A stretch of DNA of 64,000 bases from Legionella taurinensis (GCF_900452865.1 NZ_UGOZ01000001.1:1302001-1366000); one strand, 5' to 3'. Positions 28,914 to 38,791 are shown, counted from the stretch's first letter. Notes: generated by a model from the letters alone, not told the origin. Numbers and translations are program-made.

Positions 28914-30737
28914 TTAAGCAAGGGCATTGCTTTCATTCAGTACGTTCAGGAATTGAAGCCCATAGTGTTCGAGTTTGTATTGACCGACACCGGTAATATT
29001 GCGTAACTGCATTAAGGTAGATGGTTTTTTGTCCACCATTTCCTGAAGCGTCATGTCGCTGAAAATCATAAAAGGTGGTTTGTCTTCTTCCTGAGCGATG
29101 TCACGCCGCAATTGGCGTAATTTTTCAAAGAGAGGATCGTTAAACGCAGGGGTAGTCGTTGCTTTTTTACCGTGTTTCGGTGCGGGTAAATCCTTAGCCG
29201 GCAAGGTCATGGAAACCTGCTCTTCGCCTCGCAATACCGGAATGGCTTTTTGCGTAAGCCGCAGCACATTGAACTGGCTGATGTCCTGATAGCAATAGCC
29301 TTTGTGAATCAACTGCCAGGCGAGATGCTTCCAGTAATGCGCGGAACGGTCGCGGCCGATGCCATAGGTGGTTAGCTGGTCATGGCGAGCTTCTTTGATC
29401 TTGTCCGATGTGCCTCCCCGCAGGACCTCAATGGTATAGCTCATACCATAACTCTGACGCAGGCGGTAAATACAGGATAACAGCTTTTGCGATTCTTCAG
29501 TGGCGTCTTCCACGCGCGGAGGACTATCACAGACATCACAGTAATTGCAGGCCGCCGGCGTATTTTCATCAAAGTAATTTAAAAGAATCTGCCGGCGGCA
29601 ATGGGCTGCCTCGGCAAAAGCGAGCATGTGATTAAGCTTGGCTGTGTCAACGCGCTGCTGATCGTCGTTGTCGGAGGCGGCAATCCAGGCACGAAGCCGT
29701 GCGCTGTCCGCCGGATCAAACAGCAGCAAGGCCTGGGCGGGTAAGCCGTCCCGGCCGGCACGGCCGGTTTCCTGGTAGTAACTTTCAATGCTTTTGGGCA
29801 GGTCATAATGGATGACAAAGCGTACATTGGGTTTATCAATGCCCATGCCAAAGGCGATGGTGGCTACCACGATATCTATCTCATCATGCCTGAACAGCGA
29901 TTGCACCTGGCGGCGTTCCTCATGGCTTAAACCGGCGTGGTAGGCGCGCGCTCGCAATCCTTCGTCTTTCAGCTTTTCAGCCAGACGCTCAACGCCATTG
30001 CGGGTACTGCAGTAAATGATCCCGGCCTTTTCCGGTTGAGTATCGAGAAATTGCAGCAATTGCCGACCAGGATTATTCTTTAGAAGGACTCGATAATGAA
30101 TATTGGGGCGATTAAAGGAGGCCACGTAACCGGTGGGATGGTAATTAAGCCTGGCAATGATGTCATTACGAGTCTGCTGATCGGCCGTAGCGGTCAGAGC
30201 AATAACGGGCACATGGGGAAAATGGGTTTTCAGCAGGCCAAGGGCACGGTATTCGGGACGAAAATCATGCCCCCACTGCGAAATGCAATGGGCTTCATCA
30301 ATGGCAAACAGGGCCAGATCACACTGTTGCAGGCGCTCAAGAAAGGACGGGTGGACCAGACGCTCCGGTGCGATATAAAGTAAATCAAGCGCTTCGTGAT
30401 GCAATTGCGACAGAACTTGTTTGGCTTCTTCCGAGGACAGCGATGAATTGTAATACGCTGCACGCACGCCCTGCGCTTTAAGTGCGGCGACCTGATCCTC
30501 CATCAAGGCAATCAGGGGCGATACAACGATGGCAACTCCGCGGCGAACCAGCGCGGGGATCTGATAACATAAGGATTTGCCGCCGCCTGTCGGCATCAGC
30601 ACCAGTAAGTCCTTACCCTGAATGAGGTCGTCAATGATGGTTTTCTGCAAGCCTCTAAAGCTGTCGAAGCCAAAATATTTTTTTAAAGCCAGCGCAGCAT
30701 CGTCAGCCTGTGGAGCGAACTTAGGACTCGTTTCCAT
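28914..30737 (-). CDS. recQ: ATP-dependent DNA helicase RecQ
   Basis: 3'-5' DNA helicase for recombination and fork repair. Motif 0 (FRGLQ), Walker A MPTGGGKSLCYQ, Walker B DEAHCISQWGHDFRPEYR (trimmed), and motif VI (YYQETGRAGRDG) are all present. The zinc-binding RQC module follows (CRRQILLNYFDE, CNYCDVCDSPP), and a C-terminal HRDC domain is seen near residues 530-600 (LRQLRRDIAQEEDKPPFMIF). Length (607) is typical. Upstream, 123 bases separate it from the divergent acyl-CoA dehydrogenase gene. Confidence 0.97.
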   Translation of the reverse strand: METSPKFAPQADDAALALKKYFGFDSFRGLQKTIIDDLIQGKDLLVLMPTGGGKSLCYQIPALVRRGVAIVVSPLIALMEDQVAALKAQGVRAAYYNSSLSSEEAKQVLSQLHHEALDLLYIAPERLVHPSFLERLQQCDLALFAIDEAHCISQWGHDFRPEYRALGLLKTHFPHVPVIALTATADQQTRNDIIARLNYHPTGYVASFNRPNIHYRVLLKNNPGRQLLQFLDTQPEKAGIIYCSTRNGVERLAEKLKDEGLRARAYHAGLSHEERRQVQSLFRHDEIDIVVATIAFGMGIDKPNVRFVIHYDLPKSIESYYQETGRAGRDGLPAQALLLFDPADSARLRAWIAASDNDDQQRVDTAKLNHMLAFAEAAHCRRQILLNYFDENTPAACNYCDVCDSPPRVEDATEESQKLLSCIYRLRQSYGMSYTIEVLRGGTSDKIKEARHDQLTTYGIGRDRSAHYWKHLAWQLIHKGYCYQDISQFNVLRLTQKAIPVLRGEEQVSMTLPAKDLPAPKHGKKATTTPAFNDPLFEKLRQLRRDIAQEEDKPPFMIFSDMTLQEMVDKKPSTLMQLRNITGVGQYKLEHYGLQFLNVLNESNALA

Positions 30738-30860
30738 GTGATTTTTTTTCTTTTTTTATTTCATGAACGCTAAAAGTTGGCATAATATCATTTTTTAGAA
30801 AGGCCTCCACCATTAAAAATTACGCAATGATGGCGGTTTGGGAAAGACTAAGGATGGGTT

Positions 30861-32015
30861 ATGGATTTTCAATTGACAGACGAACATGTGGCCTTCCGTA
30901 ACATGGCCGCTGAGTTTGCCCGCAACAGGTTAGCGCCCAACGCCGCCGCCTGGGATGAGCAGGATTATTTTCCGGTTGAAACCCTGCGGGAAGCGGCTGC
31001 ACTGGGCATGGCAGGAATGGTTGCTGCGGAAGACATTGGCGGGGCAGGTTTAAACCGACTGGATGCCGCTTTGATTTTTGAGCAGCTTGCCATGGGCTGT
31101 GTCACCACCAGTGCTTTTCTCTCCATCCATAACATGGTTACAACCGCCATAGACCGGTATGCGACCGAACCGCTGAGAAGCACCTGGGGTAAGCGCCTGA
31201 CTGCCATGGAGGTGGTGGCCAGTTACTGCCTGACGGAGCCTGAATCAGGTTCCGATGCTGCGTCGTTAAGAACCCGTGCGGTTAAAGACGGCGATCATTA
31301 CATTCTTAATGGCGCCAAGGCATTTATCTCTGGCGGCAGTGTCAGTGACATTTACCTGTGCATGGTCAGAACCGGTGACTCAACCCATCATGGCATTTCC
31401 TGCTTTCTGGTTGAAAAAGACACGCCTGGTTTAAGTTTTGGTAAACTCGAAAAGAAAATGGGATGGCGAAACCAGCCAACCTGCATGGTTTATTTTGAAA
31501 ATTGCCGTGTCCCTGCCAGTCATCTTGTGGGTGAGGAAGGCATGGGGTTTAAAATCGCGCTCAATGCCCTAAACGGCGGCCGGGTCAACATTGCCGCCTG
31601 CTCGCTGGGCGGAGCGGCCGCTTGCCTGCGGCAGACACGCAATTACATGAATGAGCGTCGGCAATTTGATAAAAAGCTCACGCAGTTTCAGGCACTGCGT
31701 TTTTATTTTGCCGACATGCTGACTGACTTTGAAGCGGCAAGGTTGATGGTGTATCGTGCAGCGGATGCACTGGACAAAAAAGAGGAACACGCACCCATGT
31801 ACTGTGCCATGGCGAAACGCATGGCGACGGATGCGGCCTTTCATATCAGCGACAAGGCCATGCAGATTCATGGCGGTTATGGCTATCTGCATGACTATCA
31901 GATTGAACGCATCTTTCGTGATTTACGTGTTCACCAAATCCTTGAAGGCACCAATGAAATCATGCGGGAAATCATCGCGAAGTCCACTCTGGACGAAGAC
32001 TATTCAATCGAATAA
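30861..32015 (+). CDS. Acyl-CoA dehydrogenase, isobutyryl-CoA dehydrogenase-like
   Basis: FAD-dependent acyl-CoA dehydrogenase that would oxidise branched short-chain acyl-CoA, probably isobutyryl-CoA from valine. The family signatures are visible: YCLTEPESGSDAASL, GAKAFISGG, and the C-terminal IHGGYGYLHDYQIERIFRD followed by RVHQILEGTNEIM. The GYGYLHDY stretch is closer to ACAD8/short-branched enzymes than to long-chain ones. It is first in a three-gene operon with an enoyl-CoA hydratase and a 3-hydroxyisobutyryl-CoA hydrolase, which supports the valine assignment. The ribosome site and ATG at 30861 are good. Confidence 0.9.
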   Translation: MDFQLTDEHVAFRNMAAEFARNRLAPNAAAWDEQDYFPVETLREAAALGMAGMVAAEDIGGAGLNRLDAALIFEQLAMGCVTTSAFLSIHNMVTTAIDRYATEPLRSTWGKRLTAMEVVASYCLTEPESGSDAASLRTRAVKDGDHYILNGAKAFISGGSVSDIYLCMVRTGDSTHHGISCFLVEKDTPGLSFGKLEKKMGWRNQPTCMVYFENCRVPASHLVGEEGMGFKIALNALNGGRVNIAACSLGGAAACLRQTRNYMNERRQFDKKLTQFQALRFYFADMLTDFEAARLMVYRAADALDKKEEHAPMYCAMAKRMATDAAFHISDKAMQIHGGYGYLHDYQIERIFRDLRVHQILEGTNEIMREIIAKSTLDEDYSIE

Positions 32016-32026
32016 CAGGAGTTATC

Positions 32027-32803
32027 ATGAATGTAATTGAACAATCATTAGACAGCGACGGTATTCTTACCCTGACGCTTAACCGCCCAGAAAAGCTCAA
32101 TGCGCTGAGCCAGGACGTGTTATTCCTGTTGTCAGATCTGGTGGCTGATGCCAAAAACAATCCAAAGGTAAAAGCGCTGCTGATTACTGGCAATGGCAAG
32201 GCCTTTTGTGCGGGAGCCGACATTTCGCGGCTGGCAGAATGCCAGGCTGAAAGTGGTTATCAATTTGCCTGTGATGGTCAGGCTGTATTCAGGCAGTTGG
32301 AAACCCTCGGAAAACCCTCGCTTGCCGCTGTCAATGGCTTTGCCTTTGGCGGAGGATGTGAGCTCGCGATTTCAGCCACGTTGCGCATTGCCTCGTCAGC
32401 CGCCAGGTTCGGCCAGCCGGAAGTGAAGCTGGGAGTGATCCCCGGTTATGGGGGTACTCAACGGCTGGCTCGCTTAATCGGGAAGGGACGTGCCCTTGAT
32501 TTATGTTTAACCGGCCGTTTTATCGATGCCGAGACGGCATTGCAATGGGGTTTAGTCAGCGCGGTCACGGAGCCTCACCAATTGTTGGACGAAGGGCGGC
32601 AAATCCTGAGAGGCATACTCGGCATGGCCCCTCTGGCTATCCGAAGCGTCATGGAGGTCATTGATCACGGCTACGATTTACCGCTCAGCGAAGCGCTGCA
32701 TCTTGAGGCGGTGCATTTTTCAAAAGTGTGTGCCAGCGAGGATAAAACAGAAGGGGTTAATGCCTTTTTGAACAAACGCCAACCCGAATTCAAAGGGGAA
32801 TAG
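32027..32803 (+). CDS. Enoyl-CoA hydratase/isomerase family protein
   Basis: Crotonase-fold enzyme of 258 residues that would hydrate methacrylyl-CoA or another enoyl-CoA. The oxyanion-hole segments are GNGKAFCAGADIS and FAFGGGCELAIS, and the catalytic glutamate region is FGQPEVKLGVIPGYGGTQRL. It follows the dehydrogenase by 11 bases with a clear AGGAG ribosome site and is followed 1 base later by the hydrolase gene. Step order in the operon (dehydrogenase, hydratase, hydrolase) mirrors the valine route. Confidence 0.92.
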   Translation: MNVIEQSLDSDGILTLTLNRPEKLNALSQDVLFLLSDLVADAKNNPKVKALLITGNGKAFCAGADISRLAECQAESGYQFACDGQAVFRQLETLGKPSLAAVNGFAFGGGCELAISATLRIASSAARFGQPEVKLGVIPGYGGTQRLARLIGKGRALDLCLTGRFIDAETALQWGLVSAVTEPHQLLDEGRQILRGILGMAPLAIRSVMEVIDHGYDLPLSEALHLEAVHFSKVCASEDKTEGVNAFLNKRQPEFKGE

Positions 32804-32804
32804 C

Positions 32805-33860
32805 ATGACAGCGGATATCCTGTTTGCAAGGCAGCGTCACTTAGGATTTATTACCTTAAACCGTCCGGAAGCGTTGAATGCCCTGACTTTGTCCATGATT
32901 AAAGCCATGCAGCACCAGCTACTGCACTGGCAGAAGGATACATCCATTCATGCCATTGTCATTCAGTCAGCGCCTGGAAAAGCCTTTTGTGCCGGCGGCG
33001 ATGTGCGTTGGCTGTATGAAGCAGGTAAAAGAAAAGATCCGGAGCAAATGCAGTTTTTCTGGCATGAGTACCGCTTAAATCATTTCATTCATCATCTGAA
33101 CAAACCCTACATTGCCCTGATGGATGGGATAACCATGGGCGGGGGAGTCGGGGTGTCTCTGCATGGCTCCCATCCGGTGGCCAGTGAACGGTTTGTCTTT
33201 GCCATGCCGGAAACCGGCATTGGTTTTTTTCCCGACATCGGGGCCAGTTATCTGCTCGCGCGCTGCCCTGGCCAATTGGGTGTTTACCTTGGTTTAACTG
33301 GCAACCGCCTGAATGCGGAGGAGGCATTGACCATGCAGTTGGTTAAACAACAGGTGAGAAGCGAGCAGTTTCCGGCTCTATTGAATGCCCTGGAGGAAGC
33401 GGATTTGTCAGAGGATGCCTACCGGGGCGTTGACGATTGCCTCAGCCGGTTTGCCGCGCGCAGGGGCAATGCCGAGATCGAAAATCATTTGGCGGAATTG
33501 GATCACTGTTTTCGCTACCCTCATGTTGAGGCCATCCTGGATTCCTTGCGGGAAGTTGACAGTGAGTGGACAAAAAACCTCGCGTCCAAGTTGCTGGAGA
33601 AGGCGCCTTTAAGTTTAAAAATCACCCTGGAGCAAATCCATAAGGCAAAAAGCCTGTCGATGGCGGAGTGCGTTAAAATGGATTATTGCCTGGTCAGCCA
33701 TTTCATGACCGATCATGATTTTTACGAAGGGGTGCGGGCGTTATTGGTGGACAAGGACAAGGCACCAAAGTGGCAGCCGGATTGCCTCGAACGCGTCACT
33801 TCGGCCAGGGTGGCTGATTATTTTGAATGCGAAAACGCCCTCGAACTGATTAATGAATAA
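32805..33860 (+). CDS. 3-hydroxyisobutyryl-CoA hydrolase
   Basis: Crotonase-superfamily thioesterase releasing 3-hydroxyisobutyrate in valine breakdown. It is longer (351 residues) than a hydratase and has HIBCH hallmarks: GKAFCAGGDVRWLYEAG, MDGITMGGGVGVSLHGSHPV (trimmed), and FAMPETGIGFFPDIGASYLL. A helical C-terminal lid follows (LSMAECVKMDYCLVSHFM). It ends the operon four bases before the convergent stop of the EEP-fold gene. Downstream valine enzymes (3-hydroxyisobutyrate dehydrogenase, methylmalonate semialdehyde dehydrogenase) are not in the window. Confidence 0.93.
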   Translation: MTADILFARQRHLGFITLNRPEALNALTLSMIKAMQHQLLHWQKDTSIHAIVIQSAPGKAFCAGGDVRWLYEAGKRKDPEQMQFFWHEYRLNHFIHHLNKPYIALMDGITMGGGVGVSLHGSHPVASERFVFAMPETGIGFFPDIGASYLLARCPGQLGVYLGLTGNRLNAEEALTMQLVKQQVRSEQFPALLNALEEADLSEDAYRGVDDCLSRFAARRGNAEIENHLAELDHCFRYPHVEAILDSLREVDSEWTKNLASKLLEKAPLSLKITLEQIHKAKSLSMAECVKMDYCLVSHFMTDHDFYEGVRALLVDKDKAPKWQPDCLERVTSARVADYFECENALELINE

Positions 33861-33863
33861 GGG

Positions 33864-35705
33864 TCAGGAAGGGCCTGATTCAGGCGATTCCGGATCCGCT
33901 GGTTCATTCAGGGGGGATAATTTCGCTTCCTCCTGTTGAAGGGTTGATGACATGCCCCTGGCAAAAAAAGCCCCGTGGGTTTCAGCCAGGCTGGGGGAAA
34001 GCAACGATTTTAACCAGCGAAGCATGCGGTTGAAGGGATCGTTCTTGCGGTGTGTGGCCAGCATGGCCTGTGCCGTTGTTACCTCGTTACAAAGCTGATG
34101 AAGTGTTTTAGCCGGTGCCTGGGGTGTAAGGAGTATGGTAATCATCCGGTTCACCACCTTGCTTTTCTTGGCATGCCATCCATCCGTTGCGTTTTCTTCC
34201 TCACCGAGTTCGTCTATTTTGTTTTCCTGTTCGAGGTGTTCTTTATAATCACAGAGGATTTGAATCGCCTTAATCAGCTTGTCCGTGTGCTGAATAATGG
34301 ACGCCTGTTGTTTTTCAGAAATGGCCTGTTGAAGAGCTTTTCTCGCCTGGTACAAAACGACCACCATCAACTTTTTTTCCTGCAGTGAAAAAGGATTTCC
34401 CAGACAGAATTGTTCCAGGTCATCCAGTTTGGATAACTGCGTGAGGAACTGCTTGTGGGCTGCCAAATCCTCGTACTGCAGTGGAATGTGGTGTGCAGGG
34501 AAAGAAAACCAGGGTTGGTCAGGGAATAAGTGCATCTGTATGGCTGACACGTTATGCTGTGCAGTATGGCCCTTCACTTCGCTATTTAAAAAACCAAGCT
34601 TCTCGGTATGTTCGTAGAGTTTTTTCTGCAGTAAACCCTCAGGCGATAGGTAGAGTTGATGAATCTCAAATAAATAGCGTTGGTTTCCTTCCGTTTCTGT
34701 AAACTCATCGCTTAAAATGTGTGCGGCAAGCTCGGGGGCTGCAAAGGCTAAGGCACAACCAATGGAATGTCTGACTTTGTCAAAATCGGACGCTTTGTCA
34801 AGGACTACAGCCTCACTGCCAATGATGGCATGATCACGTGATTGACCCTCAACCACGGATTCAAAAAAAGAGGCTTCTTCAATGGTCACGGTTTGAGATG
34901 TTGCCTGCTCGCGCGCAGTATCCGGATGATTATAACAAACCAAATCCAGCATGCCGCCCTTGGCGTAATTGGGGCGTTTTTTATCCGCGACATTTAACAC
35001 GTTCTCGACATGGGTTTTATAAGTCGATTCGCGAGACTCACGATGATTGCCCAAGGGTGCCATGACCAGGCTTTGCATGGCCGGAATGCGCCGGCCTTCC
35101 TGCCAACAGTTCGTTGAAGCCTCATCGTCCTGCAATTGATTGCGGGTATTGGCATCAAAACCGGAGATCACCGTATCGGGTAGTTTTCGACACAACTCCT
35201 CGTAGCTGGACGCCTGCACGCGTTGTGCCTGATGAATGTTGGCCCAATCCAGCGCCCGCGTTTCTTCGTTAGCTGAATCAAGATGGGCGCTGGTTAAATC
35301 CAGGGTAAATTGCTCATCCTTTTTTTGCACAATCAGATGGGAGAAAACACCGCCCTTGTTGTAGGCTGAGCCTGAAATCCGTGCGCCTCGGCGAATGCGA
35401 ACCTGGTCATCGGCATTTTTTTGAATGGTAACGTCGTGACTATGGATGGCAAGAATCATAATGCCGGTGCGTTTATGAAGCTGGGTTTTCCCTTTGGTGT
35501 GCGTGGGCATCCTATGAATGGGGGTGATGGTCAGGTTGTCTGGCAGATTCGCCTGAAGTTCCTCTCGTGTCTTTTGAAAGTGGGCTTCCTGGCAAAAAAG
35601 AAACGTAATGTCTGTGTTTTGAGCGGCAGCCTGAATGTTTTGTGCGGCGGCCTCTCCGGGAGTGCCATTGCCGCAATTGGCGGTCAGCGCTTTAAAAGTT
35701 AACAT
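33864..35705 (-). CDS. EEP-fold phosphoesterase-like protein, candidate effector
   Basis: 613 residues. I prefer the ATG at 35705 because AAGGA then has proper spacing; an ATG two codons earlier exists. Numbered from that earlier ATG, the N-terminal 300 residues carry every core motif of the endonuclease/exonuclease/phosphatase fold. These are TANCGN (Asn12), FCQEAH (Glu42), YNKGGVFSH (about 117-125), TSAHLDS (His143), SGFDANTR (Asp186, Asn188), MLDLVCYN (Asp256) and the closing SRDHAII (Asp293-His294). The NKGGV and SAHL phrases recall inositol-polyphosphate 5-phosphatases, though nucleases share the fold. The C-terminal half (from about 310) is helical without known motifs. No signal peptide, so Sec export is unlikely; type IV secretion would fit. 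Target (phosphoinositide, nucleotide or nucleic acid) is unknown. Confidence 0.68.
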   Translation of the reverse strand: MLTFKALTANCGNGTPGEAAAQNIQAAAQNTDITFLFCQEAHFQKTREELQANLPDNLTITPIHRMPTHTKGKTQLHKRTGIMILAIHSHDVTIQKNADDQVRIRRGARISGSAYNKGGVFSHLIVQKKDEQFTLDLTSAHLDSANEETRALDWANIHQAQRVQASSYEELCRKLPDTVISGFDANTRNQLQDDEASTNCWQEGRRIPAMQSLVMAPLGNHRESRESTYKTHVENVLNVADKKRPNYAKGGMLDLVCYNHPDTAREQATSQTVTIEEASFFESVVEGQSRDHAIIGSEAVVLDKASDFDKVRHSIGCALAFAAPELAAHILSDEFTETEGNQRYLFEIHQLYLSPEGLLQKKLYEHTEKLGFLNSEVKGHTAQHNVSAIQMHLFPDQPWFSFPAHHIPLQYEDLAAHKQFLTQLSKLDDLEQFCLGNPFSLQEKKLMVVVLYQARKALQQAISEKQQASIIQHTDKLIKAIQILCDYKEHLEQENKIDELGEEENATDGWHAKKSKVVNRMITILLTPQAPAKTLHQLCNEVTTAQAMLATHRKNDPFNRMLRWLKSLLSPSLAETHGAFFARGMSSTLQQEEAKLSPLNEPADPESPESGPS

Positions 35706-35879
35706 GCACATCCTTAAGGGAATTGATACCGGATACCCGGCTATTTTATATCGAGTGACTATTAATTGTACATATGCTTAGTATAAATCCAAAAGAAAAC
35801 TTCGCCAGACAAGGGATAAATTGTTTGTTCGCGTAATTTCACTTAAAATCCGCAGCATGAATCCATCGCAGGCGAGATT

Positions 35880-37460
35880 ATGACCGATTTTTACCTGGAC
35901 TTTCGAAAACGAAGGACCTTTGCCATTATTTCCCACCCCGATGCGGGTAAAACCACAGTAACGGAAAAGCTACTCCTGTTCGGAGGCGCCATTCAGCTTG
36001 CAGGAACGGTAAAAGGCCGCAAGGCGGACCGGCATGCCACCTCCGACTGGATGGAAATGGAAAAAGAACGGGGAATTTCCATTACCACGTCCGTGATGCA
36101 GTTCGTACACAATGATTATGTGATGAATTTGCTGGATACCCCCGGTCACGAAGACTTCTCAGAAGACACCTACCGCACGTTAACGGCTGTGGATTCAGCG
36201 CTGATGGTAATCGATGTGGCCAAAGGGGTGGAAGAAAGAACAGTGAAACTGATGGAAGTATGCCGTTTGCGTGATACGCCCATCATGACGTTCATTAACA
36301 AACTGGACCGTGAAGGCCGCGAACCCATTTCATTGCTGGATGAGGTCGAAACCGTTCTGGGTATTCAATGCGCACCGGTGACCTGGCCTGTAGGGATGGG
36401 TAAACGGTTTAAGGGCATTTATCATCTCTACCAGGACACCGTGTACATTTACCAACCGGGTAAAAACACAGAGAAGCAGCAGGCCCTGGCAATCAAGGGA
36501 CTGGATAATCCTCAATTGGATGAGCTTCTGGGTGACAGCGCGCAGGAACTTCGCGATGAAATCGAGCTGGTCAAGGGCGCCTCGCATGCCTTTAGCCTTG
36601 ACGATTACCTTTCCGGGAAAATGACGCCGGTTTATTTTGGGTCTGCGATCAATAATTTCGGAATTAAAGAGCTGTTGGATGATTTTGCCCAATACGCACC
36701 CGGCCCCATGCCGCGGCAGGCCACGGAGAGAATGGTGCAGCCAGAGGAAGACAATTTCAGCGGCTTTGTTTTTAAAATCCAGGCGAATATGGATCCGAAA
36801 CACCGCGACCGTATTGCTTTTTTGCGCATTTGTTCGGGTACGTTTAAACGGGGCATGAAACTTAGCCATCTGCGCCTGAACAAAGAAGTGCAGATTGCCA
36901 ATGCCTTGACGTTTATGGCAGGCGATCGCTCGCATGCGGAAATGGCCATGGCTGGGGATATTATCGGTCTGCATAATCATGGCACGATCCGTATTGGCGA
37001 TACCTTTACGCAGGGAGAAACCCTCAAATTCACCGGCATTCCCAATTTTGCGCCGGAACTCTTTCGTTTGGTGCGTTTAAAGGATCCTTTAAAGAGCAAA
37101 GCCCTGATTAAGGGGTTGATTGAATTATCAGAGGAAGGGGCGACGCAGGTATTTAGGCCTTTAAACAGCAATCAACTGATTTTGGGTGCCGTAGGAACAC
37201 TGCAGTTTGATGTGGTGGCTCATCGCCTGAAGCACGAGTATAAAGTGGATTGTGTTTATGAGTCCGTCAATGTCTCCTGTGCCCGCTGGGTTTATGCCGA
37301 CGATGAAAAGGCCATGAGCGAATTTAAAATCAAAGCGCATGATTATCTGGCATTGGATGGCAGCGATACCCTCATGTATTTAGCACCAACGCGGGTCAAT
37401 CTGACGATGGCAGAAGAACGTTATCCAAAAATCACATTTTCTGCGACGCGTGAACATTAA
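35880..37460 (+). CDS. prfC: Peptide chain release factor 3
   Basis: GTPase that recycles RF1/RF2 after termination. G-domain motifs are [15 protein letters not shown] (G1), RGISITTS (G2), [14 protein letters not shown] (G3) and NKLDRE (G4). At 526 residues it matches the family. The ATG at 35880 follows a purine-rich GGCGAGATT. It is monocistronic and ends just before a perfect 9-bp-stem hairpin shared with the convergent gene. Confidence 0.97.
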   Translation: MTDFYLDFRKRRTFAIISHPDAGKTTVTEKLLLFGGAIQLAGTVKGRKADRHATSDWMEMEKERGISITTSVMQFVHNDYVMNLLDTPGHEDFSEDTYRTLTAVDSALMVIDVAKGVEERTVKLMEVCRLRDTPIMTFINKLDREGREPISLLDEVETVLGIQCAPVTWPVGMGKRFKGIYHLYQDTVYIYQPGKNTEKQQALAIKGLDNPQLDELLGDSAQELRDEIELVKGASHAFSLDDYLSGKMTPVYFGSAINNFGIKELLDDFAQYAPGPMPRQATERMVQPEEDNFSGFVFKIQANMDPKHRDRIAFLRICSGTFKRGMKLSHLRLNKEVQIANALTFMAGDRSHAEMAMAGDIIGLHNHGTIRIGDTFTQGETLKFTGIPNFAPELFRLVRLKDPLKSKALIKGLIELSEEGATQVFRPLNSNQLILGAVGTLQFDVVAHRLKHEYKVDCVYESVNVSCARWVYADDEKAMSEFKIKAHDYLALDGSDTLMYLAPTRVNLTMAEERYPKITFSATREH

Positions 37461-37466
37461 TGGGAT

Positions 37467-37487
37467 TTCCCCCTCATGGAGGGGGAA
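37467..37487. terminator. Hairpin between convergent prfC and secreted-protein gene
   Basis: TTCCCCCTC-ATG-GAGGGGGAA: a perfect 9-bp stem with a 3-nt loop in the 33 bases between convergent stops. No T tract follows on either strand, so it may be a bidirectional or Rho-assisted terminator rather than a classic intrinsic one. Confidence 0.55.
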
Positions 37488-37493
37488 GCACGT

Positions 37494-37877
37494 TTAGGTG
37501 GAGCAGGTTGCCTTCACGGTGTGAGGACCATAATTGGTTAATTCCACCTGGGCACCGGAGTCGGCACTGATTTCAATGTGATCCCGGTTGTGGATGGTGA
37601 TGACGGTTTGTTGCCCTTTAGTGAGCGGCATCCCATTGATTTTACCGGATTTGCTTAATGCCTTGACCAAGATATTATTGCTGGGGTCTTCACTGTGCAT
37701 GACGCAGGTGGCAGTGACAGTCCAGAAAAAATAATTGGAAAACACTTGCGGGCTATTGGGGGGAAGGTCATATTCCACAGTAATTCCTGGAGCAAGCTCA
37801 TGATGAGTTGCGGCCAGTGAGGAACCACTGAAGAGGGCACAGGCGGCCAGTAACGTACACGCTGTTTTTTTAAGCAT
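37494..37877 (-). CDS. Small periplasmic/secreted protein of unknown function
   Basis: 127 residues with a clear signal peptide (KKTACTLLAACALFSGSSLA, then ATHHE). The mature part is a likely beta-sandwich with two cysteines (TATCVMHSED and VKATCST at the end) that could pair. A strong AAGGAGCAACA ribosome site precedes the ATG. I do not recognise the family. It is likely exported by Sec. It lies convergent to prfC and is transcribed alone. Confidence 0.72.
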   Translation of the reverse strand: MLKKTACTLLAACALFSGSSLAATHHELAPGITVEYDLPPNSPQVFSNYFFWTVTATCVMHSEDPSNNILVKALSKSGKINGMPLTKGQQTVITIHNRDHIEISADSGAQVELTNYGPHTVKATCST

Positions 37878-38035
37878 TGTTGCTCCTTGGTGTCAATTCA
37901 GGGAGCTAAGATAGCTTTATTTTTATTGTCTGGCAAATAAATCGGCACACCGAATGGAAGAGGGGCATCTGTGCAGGCTCAAAGAAAGCTCGGATCAATT
38001 AACCCATTGCAGCCGCAAGCCCACTCACAGAGATG

Positions 38036-38791
38036 TCAGGAAGAAAAGACCGTCGAGAGCTCCATTTCGTCTGCTACCCATTCCATTTTCGTGCATTGCC
38101 TGCGATTGTTAATAATATCAAGTTGTCGATGTGCCCGGCTCTCTTCAAAAAAATTCTGGCGCCTTCTTTCCTGGCGTTCTGCTTTAGAGTGATCACTGCA
38201 GGGACGGCGGGTGGATAAATAATGCAAATAAAATTTTGAGGATGCAGTGGATCCCTCTTCGTTAATCTCCTGCTCTCTGGTGCGAGGAACGGTGGATTTA
38301 ACTTGAGCGACAGGCAACCAATTGGAGCCCATGATGGAAAATAATTCTCCATTTTGGGCGGCTGAAGTCAAACTGCCCTGGTAATAATGGATACGATTTT
38401 CCTGAATTGCAGGCAAATTACTCTGAATCAATTGGGCCAAGGCATGGTTTTTTTCCTTGCTTCCACAACAGTACAGGTGAAGGTCCTGAATTTTGTAGTG
38501 AATAAAAAGAAAATCACTGCTAAAGCGCATCGCGGTCTCTTCCATGGAAATGCTCTCGCTGACATCGAGATTACTGTGGTTATACAGCTTCAGTTCATCA
38601 CTGGAGGAACCATGGGCACAGAGATAGATGGCAGTGGAGGGAGGAATTGCATCATAGTCAATCTCGTCCTGATAAAAGATCACCTGAATTGTGTTGCCAA
38701 AATGGTAGACGTGATTGTTTACCCACGCATTCATTCCCGACGCTAAGTCTCCGGCACTGTTTCTAGGAAAAGGTACATACAAAATTATCAT
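38036..38791 (-). CDS. Hypothetical protein with a clan-CD-like His-Gly/Cys pattern
   Basis: 251-residue soluble protein, no signal peptide. Residues 53-61 are a hydrophobic strand ending in His-Gly (TAIYLCAHGSSSD), and residues 102-110 are a second strand ending in cysteine (IQDLHLYCCGSKEK). This strand-HG / strand-C order and spacing of 48 residues is the layout of clan CD cysteine peptidases (caspase, gingipain, C80 toxin autoproteases). The N-terminus reads like a Rossmann-type first strand (IILYVPFPRNSAGDL). The C-terminal 70 residues are basic and polar. Remote inference; a non-catalytic fold is equally possible. Two TTAAG motifs lie 22 bases apart upstream, twice the PmrA spacing. Confidence 0.5.
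   Translation of the reverse strand: MIILYVPFPRNSAGDLASGMNAWVNNHVYHFGNTIQVIFYQDEIDYDAIPPSTAIYLCAHGSSSDELKLYNHSNLDVSESISMEETAMRFSSDFLFIHYKIQDLHLYCCGSKEKNHALAQLIQSNLPAIQENRIHYYQGSLTSAAQNGELFSIMGSNWLPVAQVKSTVPRTREQEINEEGSTASSKFYLHYLSTRRPCSDHSKAERQERRRQNFFEESRAHRQLDIINNRRQCTKMEWVADEMELSTVFSS

Noticed and set aside
36330-36980. 216-codon minus-strand frame within prfC
   Set aside because: Antisense shadow of an essential-type GTPase gene with no recognisable domain.
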